DNA from: an uncultured Hoeflea sp.
Lineage (GTDB): Bacteria > Pseudomonadota > Alphaproteobacteria > Rhizobiales > Rhizobiaceae
NCBI RefSeq assembly: GCF_947501405.1
Contig: NZ_CANMVK010000001.1
Coordinates: 992,001 to 1,056,000 of the forward strand
Length of the DNA stretch: 64,000 nt
Direction of reading: 5' to 3'
Numbering within the stretch: position 1 is the first letter of the stretch; the number at the start of each line of letters is the position of its first letter. This document shows, piece after piece, positions 28,790-37,695 of this stretch. The notes under the pieces are model-generated. The model worked only from the letters and a program-made list of their open reading frames with translations, searched no databases and had not been told where the DNA came from. Both the position numbers and the translations under genes were made by a program.

Positions 28790-29632
28790 TTAACCCGGCT
28801 TGCGCCGGACCACCCTCTGGGTCTGTTCACCCAGACCCGAAATGCCCAGGCGCATTTCGTCGCCGTCCTTTAGGAAAGTCTGCGGCTTCATGCCCATGCC
28901 GACACCGGGTGGCGTGCCGGTGGTGATGACATCGCCGGGCATCAGCACCATGTGGCGGGAGAGATAGGCGATGATCTCGTCGACCGCGAAAATCATGGTG
29001 CGAGTGTTGCCGGTCTGGCAACGCTTGCCGTTGACGTCGAGAAACATGTCGAGCGTTTGAGGGTCGCCCAGTTCGTCGGCCGTCACCAGATAAGGGCCAA
29101 CCGGGCCGAAGGTCGGCGCGCTCTTGCCTTTGATCCATTGCCCGGTGCCCTCGAGCTGCCAGGCGCGTTCGGACACATCATTGCAGATCATGTAGCCGAA
29201 CACATGGTCGAGCGCCTCGGCCTGGCTGACATGATCGGCCTGGCGGCCGATGACCACGGCGAGTTCGACTTCCCAATCGCTTTTTTCCGAGCCGGGCGGC
29301 AGCAACACATCGTCATTGGGGCCGCAAAGGCTGCTCGGCGCCTTGGAAAACACCACCGGCTCTGCCGGGATCGGCATGCCGCTCTCTTCCGCATGGTCGG
29401 CATAGTTGAGCCCGATGGCGATGAAATGGCCGGTGCGGGCGATCGGAGACCCGAAACGGCCAGCCTCGAGTTGCGGCAGGCCGGCGGGGTCGACATCTTT
29501 GAGTTTGGCCGGCAAATCGCCCAGCGTTTCCGGAGTGATGTCGGACACGATCGAGGACAGATCGGCAAAGCCGGTTTCAGTCGCCAATGCCGGCTTTTCC
29601 GCGCCCTTTGGCCCGATGCGAACGAGTTTCAT
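28790..29632 (-). CDS. Fumarylacetoacetate hydrolase-family protein
   Basis: A 280-residue FAH-fold metal-dependent hydrolase or decarboxylase. Core motifs are FIAIGLNYADHAEE, the metal-binding EVELAVVIG stretch, and the C-terminal PGDVITTGTPPGVGMG. The GGGGGA ribosome site sits ten bases before the ATG at 29632. The family covers acylpyruvases, oxaloacetate decarboxylases and ketoacid hydrolases. Adjacency to malic enzyme makes an oxaloacetate- or pyruvate-linked role attractive but unproven. Confidence 0.86.
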   Translation of the reverse strand: MKLVRIGPKGAEKPALATETGFADLSSIVSDITPETLGDLPAKLKDVDPAGLPQLEAGRFGSPIARTGHFIAIGLNYADHAEESGMPIPAEPVVFSKAPSSLCGPNDDVLLPPGSEKSDWEVELAVVIGRQADHVSQAEALDHVFGYMICNDVSERAWQLEGTGQWIKGKSAPTFGPVGPYLVTADELGDPQTLDMFLDVNGKRCQTGNTRTMIFAVDEIIAYLSRHMVLMPGDVITTGTPPGVGMGMKPQTFLKDGDEMRLGISGLGEQTQRVVRRKPG

Positions 29633-29773
29633 GCAGATTGTCCCCCTACGGCGTGATGTAACCGGGGGTCACGGCCCCGGAGACCTTCCTTCTAGCCCAT
29701 GCCGCAGCGTCAGGGAATTCCTGTGGCGCGGAAATTTGGCATAAGTATTTGTCCTTGCAGGATCACAAAAACC

Positions 29774-30772
29774 TCAGCCCCACAGCGCCGAGGAGGGTGG
29801 GGAGACCAGAGATCCAGAATAGGACAGTGCCGGAGAGCGGTCGCGGGCAAGCAGCAGCGGGCCGTCGAGATCGACCCAGTCTGCGTCCTGGGCCAAGAGC
29901 ACCGCCGGCGCCATGGCGAGCGAACTGCCGACCATGCAGCCGACCATCACGCCAAAGCCGAGTTCGCGGGCCCGGTCTCGCATCCTCAGCGCTTCTGTCA
30001 GCCCGCCGGTTTTGTCGAGCTTGATGTTGATGGCGTCGTAGCGGTCTGAAAGGCTGTCGAGATCTTCGATCGTGTGAACGCTTTCATCGGCGCAGATGGG
30101 CACCGGATGGGGGATGCGGGCCAGGAGCTCATCTTTGCCCGCGGGCAGCGGTTGTTCGATCAGCGAGATATGCAGCTCTGCCGCGAGCAGCAGGTGCTCG
30201 CGAATGTTGCTTTCATCCCAGCCCTCGTTGGCGTCGAGGATGATTTCGGCGCCGCGCGCTGCACTGACAACCGCATGCATACGGGCGCGGTCGTCGGAGG
30301 TGCCGACTTTGACCTTGAGCAGCTTCTGCGCCGAATGGGCGCGCGCCTCGTCTGCCATATCTCCGGGGTCACCGAGCGAAACTGTCACCGCCGTGGGTAC
30401 CGGCCGCGGCAGGATGCGGCATGCGGTGATTGCGGCGCGGTTGCCGCTCAGTTTGGATTCGAGATCCCATAGCGCGCAATCAATCGCGTTGCGCGCTGCC
30501 CCCGGCGGCATCGCCGTCTGTAGGTTTTCACGCGTCGCCCCTTCAGCCACCGCCCCGGCATAGGCTTCGACTGCCGCCAACACGCCCTCGACGGTCTCGC
30601 CATAGCGCTTGTAAGGTACGCATTCACCACGGCCTGCAACGCCGTTTTCGAGGATTGTGCAGGTCACCACATCGGCCGTGGTTTTGGCGCCACGGGAGAT
30701 GTTGAAGGCACGGGTTAGGGGAAAGCTGTCGATGGTGGCGCTTAACTGTCTTGGCATTTTGGGTGGGTCCAT
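29774..30772 (-). CDS. Dipeptide epimerase (L-Ala-D/L-Glu epimerase type)
   Basis: Enolase-superfamily racemase, 332 residues, that epimerises L-Ala-D-Glu-type dipeptides from murein turnover. The catalytic KxK motif is in LLKVKVG, metal ligands are in LDANEGWDE, the IEQPLP segment and ICADES, and the second base is in INIKLDKTGG. No good ribosome site precedes any candidate start; the ATG at 30772 is chosen, with another at 30757. It is divergent from the mla operon. Substrate is by family analogy. Confidence 0.85.
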   Translation of the reverse strand: MDPPKMPRQLSATIDSFPLTRAFNISRGAKTTADVVTCTILENGVAGRGECVPYKRYGETVEGVLAAVEAYAGAVAEGATRENLQTAMPPGAARNAIDCALWDLESKLSGNRAAITACRILPRPVPTAVTVSLGDPGDMADEARAHSAQKLLKVKVGTSDDRARMHAVVSAARGAEIILDANEGWDESNIREHLLLAAELHISLIEQPLPAGKDELLARIPHPVPICADESVHTIEDLDSLSDRYDAINIKLDKTGGLTEALRMRDRARELGFGVMVGCMVGSSLAMAPAVLLAQDADWVDLDGPLLLARDRSPALSYSGSLVSPPSSALWG

Positions 30773-30847
30773 GAATGAGGCTGGCAAAGCGTGTCCAACA
30801 CGACGCTGTGCGGTGACAGTGCCGGTGCAAGCCGCTATGTGTTGATT

Positions 30848-32038
30848 ATGTTGACCGAACCGTCAAAAGATACAAGTGCCGATGTCGCGCCCGGGGACGA
30901 TGAAAATGCGCGCCCGCGGGTTGCGCTGGAGCAGGCCTCTCAAAGCCAGCGTCTGACGCTGTCGGGTGACTGGCGGCATGCGGCGATCGCCGGGATTTAT
31001 GGTGAGTTTCTTGAGGCCGTGAATGCTCTGGGCGGTGAGCCGCTGATCATCGATCTGTCACAGTTGAGCAATCTCGACACCGCAGGCGCCTGGCTGGTGC
31101 GCAAGGCCATGGCGGCGGCCGAGGCGCAAGGTGCGTCAGTCGAGATTTCCGGAGCGGACGCGGCGGCGGCGGAGCTTGTTGCGGCCATTCCGGATCCGGG
31201 CCGCAAGCGCGAAGCGGCTGCGGCGCCGCGGTCTTCACTCTATATCCGGACATTTACGCCGATCGGAGTGGCGCTCTACGAGCTCTACAACGATTTCATC
31301 GCCTCGATGTATATTCTCGGCTCGGCGGTGCGCGGCGCGCAGCTCAAACTCAATCGTTCGGCGGGCATATCGCCGGCGGCGATCGTCACCCAGATGGATC
31401 ACATGGGCGTTCGGGCGGTGCCGATCATCATGCTGATGAGCTTTCTTATCGGCGCGATTATCGCCCAGCAGGGCGCGTTTCAACTGCGCTATTTTGGCGC
31501 CGAGGTGTTCGTCGTCGACCTTGTGGGCATTTTGCAATTGCGTGAAATCGGCGTTCTCCTGACGGCGATCATGATTGCCGGCCGCTCGGGCAGCGCGATC
31601 ACCGCCGAAATCGGTTCGATGAAAATGCGCGAGGAGGTCGATGCGCTCAAGGTGATGGGCCTCAACCCGATCGGCGTGCTGGTGTTTCCCAGGCTGGTGG
31701 CGTTGACGGTGGTGCTGCCGCTACTCACGGTGGTAGCAAATTTCGCGGCACTGGTCGGCGCGGCTTCCGTGGCGTGGAGCTATTCGGGCATAACGCCGGA
31801 TGTGTTCATCACCCGGTTGCGCGAGGCAATCGACCTCTCGACTGTGACTTCTGGCATGATCAAGGCACCGTTCATGGCGCTGATCATCGGAATTGTTGCA
31901 GCCGTTGAAGGCATGAAGGTGGGCGGCAGTGCGGAATCGCTGGGACGGCGGGTGACCGCCTCGGTGGTCAAGTCGATTTTCGTGGTGATCCTGGTCGACG
32001 GGCTGTTTGCGATGTTTTATGCCGCGATTGATTTTTGA
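30848..32038 (+). CDS. mlaE: Mla-type lipid ABC permease with fused N-terminal STAS domain (MlaB-MlaE fusion)
   Basis: Inner-membrane permease of a phospholipid transport system. It has 396 residues. Residues about 35-120 form a STAS-like domain (LIIDLSQLSNLDTAGAWLV), the role that E. coli gives to separate MlaB. The MlaE permease follows, with ALYELYNDFIASMYIL, VPIIMLMSFLIGAIIAQQGA and IAGRSGSAITAEIGSMKM. The start is the ATG at 30848, with an upstream GTG at 30791 disfavoured. It is the first gene of a four-gene operon. Confidence 0.92.
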   Translation: MLTEPSKDTSADVAPGDDENARPRVALEQASQSQRLTLSGDWRHAAIAGIYGEFLEAVNALGGEPLIIDLSQLSNLDTAGAWLVRKAMAAAEAQGASVEISGADAAAAELVAAIPDPGRKREAAAAPRSSLYIRTFTPIGVALYELYNDFIASMYILGSAVRGAQLKLNRSAGISPAAIVTQMDHMGVRAVPIIMLMSFLIGAIIAQQGAFQLRYFGAEVFVVDLVGILQLREIGVLLTAIMIAGRSGSAITAEIGSMKMREEVDALKVMGLNPIGVLVFPRLVALTVVLPLLTVVANFAALVGAASVAWSYSGITPDVFITRLREAIDLSTVTSGMIKAPFMALIIGIVAAVEGMKVGGSAESLGRRVTASVVKSIFVVILVDGLFAMFYAAIDF

Positions 32039-32049
32039 GGCCGACCAAG

Positions 32050-32931
32050 ATGCGCAATTCCACCACTGCCGGAACCGAGAAAACGCACGACACTGTGCTG
32101 TCGGTGCGCGATATCTGCGTGGCGTTTGGCGACAATGTGGTGCTCGACCATCTCGACCTGGATGTCTATCGCGGCGAGATCCTCGGGTTCGTCGGCGGAT
32201 CGGGCACCGGCAAATCGGTGCTGATGCGCTCGATTCTTCGGCTGATGCCGCGTCAGAAGGGCGTCATCCGCATTCTTGGCGAGGACTACGATTCCGTCGA
32301 TGAAGACACCAGGATCGCGCTCGACATGCGCCTGGGCGTCCTGTTTCAGCATGGGGCGCTGTTTTCCTCGTTGACGGTGCGGGAAAACATCCAGGTGCCG
32401 ATGCGCGAATATCTCGATCTGCCGAAGTCGCTGATGGATGAACTGGCGGAATTGAAGATCGCCATGGTCGGGCTGGCGCCGGATTCGGCGGACAAATACC
32501 CCTCGGAACTGTCTGGCGGGATGATCAAACGCGCGGCGCTGGCCCGGGCGCTGGCGCTCGATCCCGATCTGGTTTTTCTCGATGAGCCCACATCCGGACT
32601 CGATCCGATCGGCGCCGCGGAGTTCGACGAGTTGATTGCGCAACTGCGTGACACGATGGGCCTGACGGTCTACATGGTGACCCATGATCTCGACAGCCTG
32701 TTTTCGGTCTGCGACCGGATTGCGGTGTTGGGACAGAAGCGGGTGTTAGTGCAGGGAAGCATCGACGACATGCTTGCGTTTGACGATCCATGGGTGCAGG
32801 CCTATTTCCAAGGCAAGCGGGCACGGATGATCCCGGATCGAAACCGCAAAACCAATTTCGCCGCTGCGGACAACGGCGCAGACCCGACTGGCAGTAAGCC
32901 GGCCCGCGTCTTGAGAAGTGAAACAAGCTGA
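32050..32931 (+). CDS. mlaF: Mla-type lipid ABC ATPase
   Basis: A 293-residue ABC ATPase driving the MlaE permease. Walker A is GGSGTGKSVL, the signature is LSGGMIKRAALARALA, and Walker B/D-loop is LVFLDEPTSGLDPI. The H-loop is MVTHDLDSL. The ATG at 32050 follows a GAGG site that overlaps the mlaE stop region. Its stop TGA overlaps the mlaD start (TGATG), so the two are translationally coupled. Confidence 0.95.
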   Translation: MRNSTTAGTEKTHDTVLSVRDICVAFGDNVVLDHLDLDVYRGEILGFVGGSGTGKSVLMRSILRLMPRQKGVIRILGEDYDSVDEDTRIALDMRLGVLFQHGALFSSLTVRENIQVPMREYLDLPKSLMDELAELKIAMVGLAPDSADKYPSELSGGMIKRAALARALALDPDLVFLDEPTSGLDPIGAAEFDELIAQLRDTMGLTVYMVTHDLDSLFSVCDRIAVLGQKRVLVQGSIDDMLAFDDPWVQAYFQGKRARMIPDRNRKTNFAAADNGADPTGSKPARVLRSETS

Positions 32932-34301
32932 TGGAAACACGCGCGAACTACGCCCTGGTCGGCATCTTTACCCTGGCGGTGATGCTTTCGGCCTTCGGTT
33001 TCGTCTACTGGATGGCGCGTTACGGCACCACAGGCGAAACGGTGTCGCTGGTGGTGCGGATTCCGGGCTCGGCCAATGGTCTAACGGTCGGCTCGCCAGT
33101 GCGGTTCAATGGCATTCAATATGGCGTTGTGCGGTCGCTCGAAGTCGATCCGGCGAGCCCCAATTTCGTCATTGCCGACACCGAGGTGCGCTCCAACGTG
33201 CCGATTTACACCGACACCCGCGCAGCCCTTGAAATCCAGGGCCTGACCGGCTCGGCCTATATTGAATTGCAGGGCGGCACCCCGACCAACGAAAACATCA
33301 TCAATCAAGCGATCGCCACCGAAACCGTGGCCGAGATCACGGCGGACCCGTCGGGTGTGACCAACTTGCTTGCGACGGCCGATGAGATTCTCACCCGCGC
33401 CAACCGGGTGGTTGGCGAAATCGAAGGCTTCATCAAGGATGCGCGGTCGCCGCTCACCGAAACGCTGCGAAATGCGGAAGCGTTCTCCGCCGCGCTGCGC
33501 GACAATGCCGACGGCATCGATGAGTTTTTGAAAAGTGTGTCATCGCTGTCGGGCACGATCCAGTCGCTGTCGACCAAGCTCGAAAGCACGCTCGGATCTG
33601 TCGACCGGCTGATCACTTCGGTCGACCCGGAACGAGTGCGCAGCATCGTAACCTCAGTCGACAAGGTGGCCCGCGAGGTGGCCGACGCTTCGGATGACAT
33701 CACCCAAACGCTCGATAGTTTCCGCGGCGCTGCGGAAAAACTCGAGAGTTTCGTGGCCACAGCAGGGCAATCGATCGACCGGGTCGACAAGGTGCTTGCG
33801 GAGATTGAACCGGGCACGGTCGGACAGGCGGTCGACGACATCGCCGCAGCCAGCGCTGATGCGCGCAAGACGCTCGCCGATGCGCGCGGCGTGGCCGAGA
33901 CATTCAGCGGGCGCAACCAGGACTTCGACCAGATCATCACCGACGTGCAGCAGATGGCCGGCCGGCTCAATGATGCTTCCGAGCGTGTCGACGGCGTGCT
34001 GGCCAAACTCGACGGCTTCTTAGGGGAGGGCGACGCCTCCTCGCTGATCGCCGACGCCGAGCAGACGTTGAAGTCGTTCCGTGACGTGGCCAATTCGCTC
34101 AACGCGCGGATCGGGCCGATCGCAGACAATCTGCAGCGCTTTTCGGGCTCCGGATTGCGCGACGTCGAAGCGTTGGTCAATGATGCGCGGCGCTCGATCC
34201 AGCGGATCGAACAGTCGATTTCCAGCATTGAGAGAGATCCGCAGCGGCTGCTGTTTGGCGGCGAAACCATCAAACAGTATGATGGCCGTACCCGGCGTTG
34301 A
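32931..34301 (+). CDS. mlaD: MCE-domain lipid carrier (MlaD-like) with long helical C-terminus
   Basis: Periplasmic, single-anchor MCE protein, 456 residues. A transmembrane helix (about 7-30) is followed by one MCE domain (about 38-120; VGSPVRFNGIQYGVVRSLEV, LTGSAYIELQGG). More than 300 residues of helical, heptad-rich sequence then follow (about 130-440). The tail is far longer than E. coli MlaD. It resembles tunnel-forming MCE proteins of alphaproteobacteria, which may span the periplasm as a helical barrel (inference). Confidence 0.9.
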   Translation: METRANYALVGIFTLAVMLSAFGFVYWMARYGTTGETVSLVVRIPGSANGLTVGSPVRFNGIQYGVVRSLEVDPASPNFVIADTEVRSNVPIYTDTRAALEIQGLTGSAYIELQGGTPTNENIINQAIATETVAEITADPSGVTNLLATADEILTRANRVVGEIEGFIKDARSPLTETLRNAEAFSAALRDNADGIDEFLKSVSSLSGTIQSLSTKLESTLGSVDRLITSVDPERVRSIVTSVDKVAREVADASDDITQTLDSFRGAAEKLESFVATAGQSIDRVDKVLAEIEPGTVGQAVDDIAAASADARKTLADARGVAETFSGRNQDFDQIITDVQQMAGRLNDASERVDGVLAKLDGFLGEGDASSLIADAEQTLKSFRDVANSLNARIGPIADNLQRFSGSGLRDVEALVNDARRSIQRIEQSISSIERDPQRLLFGGETIKQYDGRTRR

Positions 34302-34377
34302 CTCTTGACTATGGGCGTCGCAAGACAAGATTATGGTGTCGTCGAGGTCGGCAAGCGTGGCGTATAGGAGAGTAGGC

Positions 34378-34971
34378 GTGAAACCGGGCTGGCGGATTGT
34401 TGCAATGGCGCTGCTGCCGATATTCGCGGGTTGCGCCGGCGGGCTTGGCGGATCGACGCCGCCCGATACCTATGGGCTTTCCGCGGCGCCGGCGGTGAGC
34501 GGCCAGCGCGCCAGCAATCGCCAGATCCTGATCGCCGAGCCAAGCGCTCTCAAGGCGCTCGACAGCGAGCAGATCGTGATCCGGCCTTCGCCGTCGGCGA
34601 TCCAGTATCTGGCGGATTCGCAATGGTCTGACCGTCTGCCGAAGATCGTACAGGACAAGCTGGTCCAGGCTTTCGAGAATTCTGGCCGCGTCGGCGGTGT
34701 CGGAAGGCCTGGCGATGGTCTGGCGATCGATTTCAAGATTATCACCGCGATCCGTGCATTCGAAATCAAGGCTGACGCGGGCGAGCAGGCGCTGGTGGAG
34801 ATTTCCGCCAAGGTGCTCAACGACCGCAATGGCGAGGTTTCGGCAACCCGTATCTTCCGCGCCACTGCCGCAGTGACCGGCTCCGGCAATGCGGCATATG
34901 TGCAATCGCTCGACCGGGCGTTTGAACAGGTGGTCACCGAGATGGTGGCCTGGACACTGGCCCGGATCTAA
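34378..34971 (+). CDS. ABC-transport auxiliary lipoprotein (PqiC/LptE-like fold)
   Basis: A 197-residue lipoprotein closing the mla operon. The GTG at 34378 is chosen because an AGGAG ribosome site lies about eight bases upstream. It also yields a compact lipoprotein signal with lipobox FAGC at about residue 19. The ATG at 34333 would add 15 unlikely residues. The mature part (IAEPSALKALDSEQIVIRPS and the C-terminal MVAWTLARI) matches the DUF330/PqiC-like auxiliary family, thought to receive the MCE channel at the outer membrane. Confidence 0.85.
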   Translation: MKPGWRIVAMALLPIFAGCAGGLGGSTPPDTYGLSAAPAVSGQRASNRQILIAEPSALKALDSEQIVIRPSPSAIQYLADSQWSDRLPKIVQDKLVQAFENSGRVGGVGRPGDGLAIDFKIITAIRAFEIKADAGEQALVEISAKVLNDRNGEVSATRIFRATAAVTGSGNAAYVQSLDRAFEQVVTEMVAWTLARI

Positions 34972-35456
34972 GGCCCGTACCTGATCCGACGGGCTCCACA
35001 GCCAGACATATTGAAACTGTCGGGCTCGAACCGCCCGATGATCGCTACGTGGCCAATGCGCCGCTTCCCCGCCCGTACAGTGTTTTTGACAAATGCGCCC
35101 AAGCGGCAGCCATCCTTCATTGCCGTTTGTTCGACCTATCTCCATTCCGTTTCACGGAAGCACAGTTTCCGTTTTCGGTGATTTCACGGTTTGTGTTGAT
35201 GTGTAAGTTTTCGTATGCCGCCATGAGCAGCGATCAACTCTGCGTACTATGATTATTATATCGTGATAATATACTGAAATATATTTCAATAATTCATACG
35301 AGTTTACCATGTGTTGGCGTTTGTCAGATTTTTGACATGAGGAAAGCCAATTGATGCCTTCATTGGCGGCCTAGCTTCCCGTGCCGGTCATCGTCCCCAA
35401 ACGAAGATCGGCGCCCCACAACAACTGGCATTGGGCCAGCTAACAGGAGAGACACA
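34972..35456. other. 485-bp intergenic stretch with an AT-rich promoter-like core
   Basis: The left half has no coding signal. From about 35225 to 35340 it becomes strikingly AT-rich compared with its surroundings and contains the palindrome at 35275-35288. The right end carries the ribosome site of the EF-hand gene. A 67-codon frame at 35049-35252 has no ribosome site and no recognisable protein. Confidence 0.55.
35275..35288. promoter_or_regulatory. Perfect 14-bp AT-rich palindrome
   Basis: TGAAATATATTTCA is self-complementary and lies about 170 bases upstream of the EF-hand gene in an AT-rich island. It is a plausible operator or promoter element; the regulator is unknown. Confidence 0.4.
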
Positions 35457-35681
35457 ATGAAGAGCATTCTTGTCACAGTGGCGATCGTCGGCTTTACCGC
35501 TCCCGCGTTCGCACAGGCTGCAGATTTCTCGGCTGTCGATTCAGATCAGAGCGGCGCGCTGAGCTGGGAGGAAGTGGTAACCGCGCTTCCCGACACCTCG
35601 GAAGACGCCTTCAGGGCCGCCGATGTCGACGGTAGCGGTGATTTGTCTGCGGAAGAATACGCCGCAGTTGCCGGGCAGTAG
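35457..35681 (+). CDS. Small periplasmic EF-hand protein
   Basis: A 74-residue exported protein. A signal peptide ends near AFAQA (residue 19-21). Two canonical 12-residue EF-hand loops follow. The first is D28-S-D30-Q-S32-G ending in E39. The second is D56-V-D58-G-S60-G-D62 ending in E67. All calcium-coordinating positions are filled. It has an AGGAGA ribosome site and is followed nine bases later by a lipoprotein gene. Likely a calcium buffer or sensor in the periplasm. Confidence 0.85.
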   Translation: MKSILVTVAIVGFTAPAFAQAADFSAVDSDQSGALSWEEVVTALPDTSEDAFRAADVDGSGDLSAEEYAAVAGQ

Positions 35682-35690
35682 GTGACCGGC

Positions 35691-35888
35691 ATGTTACTTC
35701 ACCGCAACACCAGGCTGCTGACGGCCAGCGTGTTTGCCATAGCGCTTGTCGCGCTGGCGGGTTGCGAGGACAACGCGACACCGCAAGGCAGCGCCGGGGA
35801 TGTCGAGCAGACCGGCTCGATCACCGAGTCCCAGGCCAATCCGCCGGTAGTGGTTGAGCCAACCACGCCTCCTCCCGCCGTGGATTGA
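35691..35888 (+). CDS. Small acidic, proline-tailed lipoprotein
   Basis: A 65-residue protein with signal and lipobox LAGC at about residue 24, then CEDNATPQGSAGDVEQTGS and a proline-rich tail (VVEPTTPPPAVD). It starts nine bases after the EF-hand stop and shares its transcript. No recognised family. The proline/acid composition suggests a flexible periplasmic or surface tail. Confidence 0.7.
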   Translation: MLLHRNTRLLTASVFAIALVALAGCEDNATPQGSAGDVEQTGSITESQANPPVVVEPTTPPPAVD

Positions 35889-35906
35889 CCTACAGTTGAA
35901 ACTCTC

Positions 35907-35932
35907 CCGGGGACCAGTGCGCTGGTCCCCGG
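35907..35932. terminator. GC-rich hairpin between convergent genes
   Basis: Perfect 11-bp stem CCGGGGACCAG/CTGGTCCCCGG with a TGCG loop and no T-run. It lies between the lipoprotein gene and the convergent cyclase gene. Confidence 0.55.
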
Positions 35933-36041
35933 AAACGACTTGAGTTGTGTCCGCGCAAGCGCTTTGCCCGAATGTTTGATCAATCAGGAGCGTCCGGACT
36001 TGCTTCATCCGGTGAAGCTTCCAGCCGGAGCCGCGAGAAAA

Positions 36042-37346
36042 TCAGGCACTTTGAAGCGGCAGGGCAAAAACCGGTTCGGGTTTCTCAATCCCTTTCAAAG
36101 TCTGCGGTCCGAGCGCGACAGTCTCTTTGCCCAGCAGTTTCGCCACAGGGTCAGACATCAGGATGGTCTGCTTGAGTGGTTTGCACAGTCCCTCCACCCG
36201 GCTGGCGATGTTCACGGCTTCGCCGATCATCGTGAAATCCAGACGTCTGGTCGAGCCTATATTGCCGAAGAAGACCTCTCCGCAGTGCAACCCGATACCG
36301 GTTCGCAATGGTCGCCATGCTTCATCTTCAGCCATCATCTCATTGAGTGCATTGAGATTTTCAACGGCCTGCATCGCCGCTGAAGCCGCGGCTTGTGCTG
36401 CCAGTTTCGGGGTTTGATAGTCCGACAGCGGAAACATGGCGAGCATTCCGTCGCCGATGAATTTCAGCACATCACCGCCATTGTGAATCACGGAATCGGC
36501 CAGCACCGAGAAGTATCGGTTGAGGACCTCGACGACGGTCTGGTTTTCAGTTCTTTCCGAAAGGCCGGAAAAATCGCGTAGATCCGAACTCCAAACGATT
36601 GCCTGAATGGGCATGCCATCGCCCCGTCTGATGGTGCCGCTGATCACTCTTTGGCCTGCCGCGCGGCCAAGATAGGTAAGCGAAATGTTCTCAGCGATCC
36701 GGCTGGCAATGTGCCGCTCGACGTGCAGTCCGAAAATGTCGAACAGCCGCTTGAGCGTATTCCATTGCCCCCGATCGAACCCTCCCGGGGTTGTGGTGGC
36801 GAAGGTAACGGCATTGTACTTTTCGTCTTGAGCAGACAGCGGAAGGGCAACGTATTCCGAGAATCCGGCCGCAGCGAGTTCCTGCATCAGCGGGCTGAGT
36901 GTGTCAGTGGTGTTTCCGGACAGGTTAATGCGTACGGTTTCGCCGTACTCGATAACCCTGTACATCGGATTGTCCCGGTACTCCGGTGAAGACAGGGTTT
37001 CTTCGCTGACCTGGATCTCGTCGCAAATCTCGTCCTTCGTGTTCCAGCTCCACCCGTAGCGGCGGACCTGCGGGTGAAGGGTGCCGACGATCACCGAGAA
37101 CCTGTCAACGCCGAAACCGCTTTGCGAGAGCTGGGCGGCAAACTCCGCAACAAGCGCGTGGGCGCTTGTGGTCTTGCTGGCTGCACCCAACAGCCAGGCC
37201 TCGATGTCTTCCGGCGTCGTGCGCTTCTCAAGGTCCAGTTTGAACCGCTGCCGCTGCACCAGCCTTACGCCCGGAGCATAATTTCGGGGATAGGGATCCT
37301 CGCTGTGTCCGGGTTCGGCTGGGAAGTTGCTTGGGCCATTTGACAT
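36042..37346 (-). CDS. Class III adenylate/guanylate cyclase with N-terminal sensory region
   Basis: A 434-residue soluble cyclase making cAMP (or cGMP). The N-terminal about 200 residues look like a GAF/autoinducer-type sensor fold (DIEAWLLGAASKTTSAHALV to FGLHVERHIASR). The catalytic domain (about 235-420) has the metal Asp in WSSDLRDFSGLSE, the second Asp in LKFIGDGMLAMF, and MIGEAVNIASRVEGL with the ribose/triphosphate-orienting residues. The ATG at 37346 is preferred. No membrane helix is visible. Signal unknown. Confidence 0.88.
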   Translation of the reverse strand: MSNGPSNFPAEPGHSEDPYPRNYAPGVRLVQRQRFKLDLEKRTTPEDIEAWLLGAASKTTSAHALVAEFAAQLSQSGFGVDRFSVIVGTLHPQVRRYGWSWNTKDEICDEIQVSEETLSSPEYRDNPMYRVIEYGETVRINLSGNTTDTLSPLMQELAAAGFSEYVALPLSAQDEKYNAVTFATTTPGGFDRGQWNTLKRLFDIFGLHVERHIASRIAENISLTYLGRAAGQRVISGTIRRGDGMPIQAIVWSSDLRDFSGLSERTENQTVVEVLNRYFSVLADSVIHNGGDVLKFIGDGMLAMFPLSDYQTPKLAAQAAASAAMQAVENLNALNEMMAEDEAWRPLRTGIGLHCGEVFFGNIGSTRRLDFTMIGEAVNIASRVEGLCKPLKQTILMSDPVAKLLGKETVALGPQTLKGIEKPEPVFALPLQSA

Positions 37347-37695
37347 TGGTGTGCCTTCATCCGGATGAACTCGGCACAGTGTAGTTGGAAGCACGGCTTG
37401 CGACTACAAGGATCGATGTCGCGTCTGCGGAAAGCCGGAAATCCGCGTGATCAGGCAAAGCCTGAGGCGCAGTGCGGATCAAACCCAAAGCCAAATGGGT
37501 CCGTTTCACTTTGAATTGGCCACGGCCTTCGCGCATTTCCCTGGCCGCGCAGCGCCGCGAAGTCTGCCGGTATTTCAGGGTTCTCCTTGGCCAACGCGGA
37601 TGAACCAAACACGAGATTGCAGCTTCGCTTGCCCTGAAACAGAAAACCCCGCTCGAAAGCGGGGTTTTGATTGGCAGTCTTAGCTGCGGTGCGCC
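37347..37695. other. Intergenic stretch upstream of the cyclase
   Basis: It contains the cyclase 5' leader and, near its right end, the terminator of the large growth-ring gene (37644-37669). No coding region is supported. Confidence 0.6.
37644..37669 (-). terminator. Rho-independent terminator of the growth-ring gene
   Basis: Perfect 11-bp stem AAAACCCCGCT/AGCGGGGTTTT with a 4-base loop; the minus strand reads GGGGTTTTCTGTTT. It lies 27 bases past the stop codon. Confidence 0.88.

Noticed and set aside
35049-35252. 67-codon open frame in the gap after the mla operon
   Set aside because: No ribosome site, no similarity, no neighbour logic.
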